Shown here: one piece after another, positions 15,357-20,026 of the stretch
How positions within the stretch are numbered: position 1 is the stretch's first letter
Layout: every line of letters starts with the position of its first letter
Assembly: GCA_964556115.1 (NCBI GenBank)
Contig: CAZKVC010000025.1
Span: forward strand, 1 to 20,026
Reading direction: 5' to 3'
Source of the DNA: Parvularcula sp964556115
GTDB lineage: Bacteria > Pseudomonadota > Alphaproteobacteria > Caulobacterales > Parvularculaceae
DNA: 20,026 bases
The notes under the pieces: model-generated
Databases searched by the model: none
What the model saw: only the letters and a program-made list of their open reading frames with translations
Told to the model about the DNA's origin: nothing
Translations under genes and position numbers: made by a program

Positions 15357-15980
15357 TCATTTCAACCGCTCGAAGACTTTCTTCAGCATCATCTGGATGC
15401 CGCCGCGGTTTTCCTTTCGGTCGAGCTCTTCCTGGCTCGTCAGGAAAGTGGTCTGGATGACGTAGCGCTCGCCTGCAAAGGGCGGATGGCCGTGCCAGCT
15501 CGTCTCGGACCTTGCGAAGGCGAAGACGTTGCCCGCCAGCGGCTCCACCTCTTCGGCGTAGTCGTCCATGTTGTGCTCACCGTTGAGGGCGCGGATGGCG
15601 CCGCCTTCGGACTTGTCCCAGCTCTCGTTGAGATAGACCAGCATGGTGCATATCTTCGAGACGCTGTCATTGTGGATACGGCCATCGCCGATCTTCGAAT
15701 GCTTGCGTACGGTGATCATGCGCGGCTTACCGACGAGATCGAGGTTCAGCTTTTCCGACAGGACTTCCGCCAGCTCGTCCGAGCGCAGATCCTCGATCAG
15801 CTCGGCAAAGCGGCCGCGCGCCTCGAGCTTGGAAAGCGGCAGGTAGCCGGTCTTGTCGATCGCCGGATAGTCGCGCCTGACTTCGGTGGCCTCACTGCGG
15901 GTCAGGGCGCCTTCGGCGACGATATAGGTGAAGGGTTCGGTCCGGGTCCGGGCCCCGCGCAGGGCGGCGAAATCAAGCAT
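15357..15980 (-). CDS. 2-oxoglutarate/Fe(II)-dependent oxygenase superfamily protein
   Basis: A 207-residue double-stranded beta-helix protein. The iron triad is H103 and D105 (RIHNDSVSK) plus H163 (SWHGHPP), with R172 in GERYVIQTTFL the likely 2-oxoglutarate carboxylate contact. These enzymes hydroxylate or otherwise oxidise a substrate using O2 and 2-oxoglutarate. There is no signal peptide, so it is cytoplasmic. Its ATG overlaps the stop of the glycosyltransferase gene by 8 bases (ATGCTTGA), so the two products probably act in one pathway, perhaps modifying a surface sugar or lipid carrier. The substrate is unknown. Confidence 0.8.
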   Translation of the reverse strand: MLDFAALRGARTRTEPFTYIVAEGALTRSEATEVRRDYPAIDKTGYLPLSKLEARGRFAELIEDLRSDELAEVLSEKLNLDLVGKPRMITVRKHSKIGDGRIHNDSVSKICTMLVYLNESWDKSEGGAIRALNGEHNMDDYAEEVEPLAGNVFAFARSETSWHGHPPFAGERYVIQTTFLTSQEELDRKENRGGIQMMLKKVFERLK

Positions 15981-16779
15981 GGGCTTCTTCCTTCTTCGTC
16001 GCCCCTTCGGCCTCGGCCTTGAGATGGCGCTCGTAGAGTTTCACGTCCTTCAGCCAGCGCCCATAGGCGATCGTCATGCAAAAGGCGAAGCCGTAGACGC
16101 CTTTGCGGAAGAGGCCCTTGAGAAGGTATCGCTTCAGAAAATAGACCGGGAAAGCAAAGAGGATGCGGGCCGCAAGGACGCCTTTCGGCTTCAGCGCCAC
16201 GCCGGCGGCGCGCCGGGTCATGTTGCGCTCCTGCTTCTTCGTCAGATCGCCGATATCCGAGAACATGTAATGGAGCATGACGCCCGGAACGCGCGGGCTC
16301 GTCTTCTTGGAATGCTCGAGCTGGTCCCAGGCGGGATGATCGGGAATGCGGATCCGGCGGCGGTCGTAGAGCTTGTTCTTGACGATGTTGTCGACGTTCC
16401 ACCACGGCTCGAGAAAGGGGACGGCAGTGACCTGGACCAGCCCGTAGACAGGCGCTTCGGGCTCGCGGCCATCTTCGAAAAGCTGCGCGATCCCTTGCGC
16501 GAGTTCGGGCTGGATGACCTCGTCGGCGTCCAGGTCCAAAAGCCAGTCATGGCTGCAGAGATCTTCCGCGGCCCGCTTCTGTCCGCCATTGCCGCGCCAG
16601 GGGACATGGTGGACGACGGCCCCGGCCTTCTCGGCAATATCCTGGGTGCCGTCGTCGGATCCTGAATCGACGACGATGACCTCGCGCGCGGCCATTCTCG
16701 CTGCGCGGACGACATCGCCGATGCGGCGCGCCTCGTTCTTGGTGCGGATATAGGCCGAAACCGGCGGCAGGTTTTCCAT
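15973..16779 (-). CDS. Family 2 glycosyltransferase (WaaE/KdtX-like, cell-envelope type)
   Basis: A 268-residue GT-A glycosyltransferase. Visible are VSAYIRTKNEARRIGDV at the N-terminus, VIVVDSGSDDGTQDIAEKAG, VPWRGNGGQKRAAED, and the nucleotide-sugar/metal motif LDLDADEV (D82, D84, D86). The C-terminal half, including FPVYFLKRYLLKGLFRKG, resembles WaaE/KdtX-like LPS core glycosyltransferases, which work at the inner face of the membrane. ATG 16779 fits homology; an upstream in-frame start at 16857 would run into the kinase gene and add an untypical tail. It lies 40 bp after the kinase stop and overlaps the oxygenase gene by 8 bp. The exact sugar is not predictable. Confidence 0.85.
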   Translation of the reverse strand: MENLPPVSAYIRTKNEARRIGDVVRAARMAAREVIVVDSGSDDGTQDIAEKAGAVVHHVPWRGNGGQKRAAEDLCSHDWLLDLDADEVIQPELAQGIAQLFEDGREPEAPVYGLVQVTAVPFLEPWWNVDNIVKNKLYDRRRIRIPDHPAWDQLEHSKKTSPRVPGVMLHYMFSDIGDLTKKQERNMTRRAAGVALKPKGVLAARILFAFPVYFLKRYLLKGLFRKGVYGFAFCMTIAYGRWLKDVKLYERHLKAEAEGATKKEEAHA

Positions 16780-16819
16780 GGCCCGCTCATCGCGCAAAGC
16801 GCGGGTTGGCGGCAAGACC

Positions 16820-19363
16820 TCAATAGGGGCGGACTTCGGCCTCCCGCGGCTCCGCAACCGCCTTGCGGCAGAAGCGGGTAAGGGTGTCGATCAGCTGTTT
16901 GCGGCCCACGGGCTTGGGCAGGTGGGCATCTGCGCCAGCCGCGTGACTTTCCTCGACATGCTCACGCATCGCGTTGGCGGTCAGGGCGATCAACGGGGTC
17001 TTCGCGGCCCGGCTGCCCGCTTCGCCCGCGCGGATGCGTTTCATCGCTTCAAGCCCGTCCATCACCGGCATGCGAAGATCCATGAGGACGGCGTCGAAGG
17101 GCTCCTCGCTCAGACAGTCCAGCGCCTCCGCACCGTTGGATGCCATGACCAGAGAAATCTCCAGCGGACGGCAAATCGCCTGAAGAACGGCCTGGTTGAC
17201 CGCCATGTCATCCGCCACCAGCACATGAAGGCCAGCCACCGCAGCTTCGTCGGCGCTATCGCCCTGATGCTCGTCGGCACGCCGCTGAGGCAGCGGGCTC
17301 GTTGCCTTCAAGGCCTTGATCGTGAGGGTGAAACTCGCCCCCTGACCTTCGAGCGAGGTGACCGTCAGGTCGCCACCGAGAAGCTGCGCGAGCTCCCGCG
17401 AAATGGCGAGGCCGAGACCCGTACCGCCAAAACGGCGGGTGGTGGAATTCTCCGCCTGTTCGAACTTGTCGAAGATCGCCGTTTGCAGGTCGCCGGGAAT
17501 GCCGGGGCCGGTATCGGTCACGGTCACCGACAGCGCGTCACCGCGAAGCTGGGGCGTGACGGTGATCGAGCCGGTCTCGGTGAACTTCAGAGCATTCGAG
17601 ATCAGGTTCGAAAGGATCTGCCGGAGGCGGAGGGGATCGGTCGCGACCTTCTCGCCGGGGGTCAGCCCTTCGCTTTCCACGATCAGTTCGAGCCCTTTGC
17701 GATGGGCCGTCTCGCGGTAGAGCCCGCAGATCTCTTCGATCAGCTCGAGAGGGTCGGTTGCGACCGGTTCGAGCTTGAGCTTGCCGGCTTCGATCTTCGA
17801 GATGTCGAGAATGTCGTCGATCAGCGCCAGAAGCGCCTGGCCCGACCTGCGCATGACCGAGAGAAAGCCTTGCTGTTCGGTATTGAGATCGGTGCGGGCG
17901 AGAGCCTCGGCCATGCCGATCACGCCGTTCATGGGGGTGCGGATCTCGTGGCTCATATTGGCCAGAAAGGCGGTCTTGGCTTCGTTCGCCGCTTCGGCGT
18001 CGCGCTTCGCCCCGTTGAGTTCCCTGGTTCGAAGGTCCACCCGGTGCTCAAGGGTCTCGAGCATGGTCTGAAGCCGCTCGTCCCGGGCGAGAAGGGCCTT
18101 GCCGAGGCGACCCATCTCGTCTTCGCGCGCCGCCACCCCGCGAAGGTTCTTCTGGGGCCCCTGACCCCCTTCGCGCTCGGCCTCGGTCGCCAGCCGGGCG
18201 AGTGGCCGGGCGATCATGCGGTAGACCAGGGCGGTGAAGGTCAGCATCAACGATAGACCCGTCAGCATCACCACGACGCCCGCCCGGCTTGCGGCCGCAG
18301 CCGCCGTTGCGGCAAGGACGCTGCGCTCCTGAATGGCGACGATATACCAGTCCGGCCCGTCGATCGTATGATAGGCGACGAGCGCCCGGCTATCGGGGTG
18401 CTCGATCACCCCCGCATCGCCTTCGATCAGCTCCAGGAGGCGCCCGACGTCTTCTTCTTCGGCCTTCGTCGCGACCTGCCCAGTGTCGGCGATGTCGGAA
18501 TGGGCGAGAAGGCCATGCTCGGGCCCGACCAGCAGGTACCGGAACCGGTCGTCATCCTCGACGGCGACGGTTTTTCCCATCCAGCTGAGAAGCGGCATAG
18601 TGACACCGAACGAGCCGACGTGGCGGCCCTCCGCATCATCGACCGGGGTCTGGCAGCTCGAGGTGAGATCCGTGGCGCCGCCCTCTTGGTAGACCATCGG
18701 ATTGAGGCTGCCGCACCGCATCTTGCGCGAAGGGTTGTTCGCGACGGTCGCGATGGTTGCTACCTCACGATCGGAGAAACTGAAGTCTGCCGCCACTTCA
18801 TAGCGGTACGGACGAAGCTCATTCGGCCGCTCGGGCGCGAAGACGACGATGTCACCGCGCGTGGTGAAGAACCAGAAATTCACGAAATCGCCAAGCTGCG
18901 CGGGGCCGAAGCGGCTGATCGTCTCGTAGCCGGCCATGATGGTGGCCATTTCGTCGTCCGACAACTCAGACGCGCGGGGAATGAAGCCTCCGATACCGAA
19001 GACCCGGCGGCCGTAAGGATCCTCGAAGCCTTCGAAAAGAGCGTCGCTGCTGCGCCGCGTGCCATCCCCGAAATGTGGAAAATAGGCGTCGAGGCGCCCG
19101 GCGGCGGCATCCTCGTCGAGGCTCGCAAGGGTTTTGTGGAAAGAGCGGACCGCTTCCTTCTGGGTGACGCGGAGCTTGTCGAAGATCACGGTCTGGGTCG
19201 CCGCCCGCGCATCGACCCGCTCGCGCAGCTGGCCGACCCTGTAGTCGCGAATCTCGTCGAAGGTGACCCGGTAGACAAAAAGCGCGACGACGGCACTGAC
19301 GAGGACGGAGGCGCCGAGCGCCGCCACCATCAGGCGTCCAATCAATGATCGGCGCAGACCCAT
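16820..19363 (-). CDS. Hybrid sensor histidine kinase with periplasmic sensor and receiver domain
   Basis: An 847-residue inner-membrane kinase. Membrane helix 1 spans about residues 10-31 and helix 2 about 361-383; the roughly 330-residue extracytoplasmic region between them looks like a double Cache-type sensor and holds a cysteine pair (C217, C237). A HAMP segment (384-435) and a coiled stretch follow. The HisKA site is FLANMSHEIRTPMNG with H472. The ATPase has the N box with N590, D617 in DTGPGIP, and GTGLGL at 647-652. The C-terminal receiver has D718-D719, phospho-acceptor D762 (LMDLRMPVMDG), T795 and K817. No HPt domain or separate DNA-binding regulator lies next to it, so the phosphorelay partner is elsewhere. 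Its gene lies between nusA and the glycosyltransferase. Confidence 0.93.
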   Translation of the reverse strand: MGLRRSLIGRLMVAALGASVLVSAVVALFVYRVTFDEIRDYRVGQLRERVDARAATQTVIFDKLRVTQKEAVRSFHKTLASLDEDAAAGRLDAYFPHFGDGTRRSSDALFEGFEDPYGRRVFGIGGFIPRASELSDDEMATIMAGYETISRFGPAQLGDFVNFWFFTTRGDIVVFAPERPNELRPYRYEVAADFSFSDREVATIATVANNPSRKMRCGSLNPMVYQEGGATDLTSSCQTPVDDAEGRHVGSFGVTMPLLSWMGKTVAVEDDDRFRYLLVGPEHGLLAHSDIADTGQVATKAEEEDVGRLLELIEGDAGVIEHPDSRALVAYHTIDGPDWYIVAIQERSVLAATAAAAASRAGVVVMLTGLSLMLTFTALVYRMIARPLARLATEAEREGGQGPQKNLRGVAAREDEMGRLGKALLARDERLQTMLETLEHRVDLRTRELNGAKRDAEAANEAKTAFLANMSHEIRTPMNGVIGMAEALARTDLNTEQQGFLSVMRRSGQALLALIDDILDISKIEAGKLKLEPVATDPLELIEEICGLYRETAHRKGLELIVESEGLTPGEKVATDPLRLRQILSNLISNALKFTETGSITVTPQLRGDALSVTVTDTGPGIPGDLQTAIFDKFEQAENSTTRRFGGTGLGLAISRELAQLLGGDLTVTSLEGQGASFTLTIKALKATSPLPQRRADEHQGDSADEAAVAGLHVLVADDMAVNQAVLQAICRPLEISLVMASNGAEALDCLSEEPFDAVLMDLRMPVMDGLEAMKRIRAGEAGSRAAKTPLIALTANAMREHVEESHAAGADAHLPKPVGRKQLIDTLTRFCRKAVAEPREAEVRPY

Positions 19364-19367
19364 GTGC

Positions 19368-19402
19368 CCTAGTCCTCACGCTTCCCCTGAGCCGAGACTA
19401 GG
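19368..19402 (-). promoter_or_regulatory. Leader hairpin that would cover the kinase ribosome-binding site
   Basis: In the mRNA sense (minus strand), CCTAGTC pairs with GACTAGG (7 bp), with a TCGG bulge and an inner CTCA/TGAG stem around a 9-base loop. The 3' arms contain GAGGA and AGGG, the two candidate Shine-Dalgarno stretches upstream of the kinase ATG at 19363, so the folded form should limit initiation. The transcription start is unknown, so whether this sequence is in the mRNA is an inference. Confidence 0.4.
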
Positions 19403-19424
19403 CGATCAACCTTTGCGGTGGGTT

Positions 19425-19450
19425 AGCGGCATGATGCAAATCATGCCGCT
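19425..19450 (-). terminator. Perfect 11-bp hairpin just after nusA
   Basis: AGCGGCATGAT (19425-19435) and ATCATGCCGCT (19440-19450) are exact reverse complements around a 4-base loop. It starts 12 bases past the nusA stop. There is no T-run on the downstream minus-strand side, so it is either a terminator without a U-tract, an mRNA 3'-end stabilising hairpin, or a protein-binding palindrome. Position after nusA and before the kinase leader favours a 3'-end role. Confidence 0.55.
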
Positions 19451-19462
19451 TTCAGGTGTTCG

Positions 19463-20026
19463 TCAGGCGTCCTCGGTCTCGTCCTCGACCTCGTCGTCCC
19501 AACCAACCTTGGCACGGGCTTCGGCAATCAGTTCCTCGGCCGCTTCGGGCTTGATGCGGAACTTCTCCAGCATGCCTTCATAGTGCTTCTTCTCGCCGTC
19601 GACCCGTTCGGTCCACCCGGTCAGGTCGTCCGCGACGCAGCCCGCAAGATCCTCCACGGACCGCACGCCTTCTTCGGCCAGGGCGATGACCATCTTGAGG
19701 TTCAGCTGTTCGAACGCGAGAAGCTCGTCCTCGACGCCCATTTCGCGCCGCTTGGCATCGAGCTCTTCGCGTTCCTTCTCGAGATATTCGAGGGCCCGAG
19801 CCTGAAGTTCCTCGGCGGTTTCGTCGTCGAAACCTTCGATCAGCGCGATCTCGTTGAGCTCGACATAGGCGATTTCCTCGATCCGCCCGAAGCCCTCGGC
19901 GACCAGGAGATTGGCGATCATGTCGTCGACATCGAGGACTTCCATGAAGAGCTTGGAGCGCTCGGCATATTCCTTCTGCCGCTTCTCGCTCTCTTCCTCC
20001 TCGGTCATGATGTCGATCTCGAAGCC
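19463..20026 (-). CDS. nusA: Transcription termination/antitermination factor NusA, C-terminal part (runs off the right edge)
   Basis: The last 187 codons of a leftward gene; the frame remains open to the window edge (GFEIDI precedes the internal MTEEEESEKRQ). The segment IDIMTEEEESEKRQKEYAERS followed by acidic repeat-like helical domains is typical of alphaproteobacterial NusA: repeat 1 has LDVDDMIANLLVAEGFGRIE, repeat 2 has LNLKMVIALAEEGVRSVEDLA. The tail is strongly acidic (WDDEVEDETEDA). NusA binds RNA polymerase and modulates pausing and antitermination; the C-terminal repeats contact the RNA polymerase alpha subunit or regulators. The S1/KH domains lie outside the window. The next gene downstream is a kinase, not the usual ylxR-infB. 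Confidence 0.92.
   Translation of the reverse strand, partial: GFEIDIMTEEEESEKRQKEYAERSKLFMEVLDVDDMIANLLVAEGFGRIEEIAYVELNEIALIEGFDDETAEELQARALEYLEKEREELDAKRREMGVEDELLAFEQLNLKMVIALAEEGVRSVEDLAGCVADDLTGWTERVDGEKKHYEGMLEKFRIKPEAAEELIAEARAKVGWDDEVEDETEDA

Noticed and set aside
16778..18256. 492-codon open frame antisense to the histidine kinase
   Set aside because: Composition is rich in Arg/Gly/His, as expected for the reverse of GC-rich coding DNA, and no family motif is visible.

Overview
The window is a GC-rich, gene-dense piece of a bacterial chromosome. Many genes start with GTG, and neighbours often overlap by 4 bp. Gene content (a full hopanoid set, alphaproteobacterial-type NusA, HpnH and IspH, a CadC-like regulator) suggests a free-living alphaproteobacterium. 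The order cannot be fixed from sequence alone. No rRNA, tRNA, CRISPR array, insertion sequence or phage gene was seen, and no intergenic stretch exceeds about 180 bp.

Layout. (1) Positions 1-55 hold the first 18 codons of a leftward gene that reads like dxs, the first enzyme of the MEP isoprenoid pathway. (2) Positions 214-3297 form a rightward, translationally coupled trio: a PAPS-type sulfotransferase, a paraoxonase-like beta-propeller lipoprotein, and an HpnA-like epimerase/dehydratase. (3) hpnB (glycosyltransferase) runs leftward, overlaps hpnA tail to tail, and diverges from hpnC. (4) hpnC-hpnD-hpnE-shc-hpnG, followed by an MDR oxidoreductase, form a tight rightward operon at 4527-11285. 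(5) ispH-hpnH is a leftward operon at 13509-11347. (6) A class II aldolase/adducin-fold protein diverges from ispH. (7) A leftward envelope and signalling block at 19363-14455 holds a hybrid histidine kinase, a family 2 glycosyltransferase, a 2OG-Fe(II) oxygenase and a membrane-anchored winged-helix regulator. (8) The C-terminal part of nusA closes the window, followed by a perfect 11-bp hairpin.

How the genes work together. DXS and IspH open and close the MEP pathway to IPP/DMAPP. HpnC, HpnD and HpnE turn farnesyl diphosphate into squalene through presqualene diphosphate and hydroxysqualene. Shc cyclises squalene to hopene. HpnH adds the adenosyl group and HpnG removes adenine. The step reducing ribosylhopane to bacteriohopanetetrol has, to my knowledge, no assigned gene, and the MDR oxidoreductase directly behind hpnG is a candidate. 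The sulfotransferase/paraoxonase-like/hpnA trio is the least explained part of the locus. No hpnI-O, hpnP or hpnR gene is visible here.
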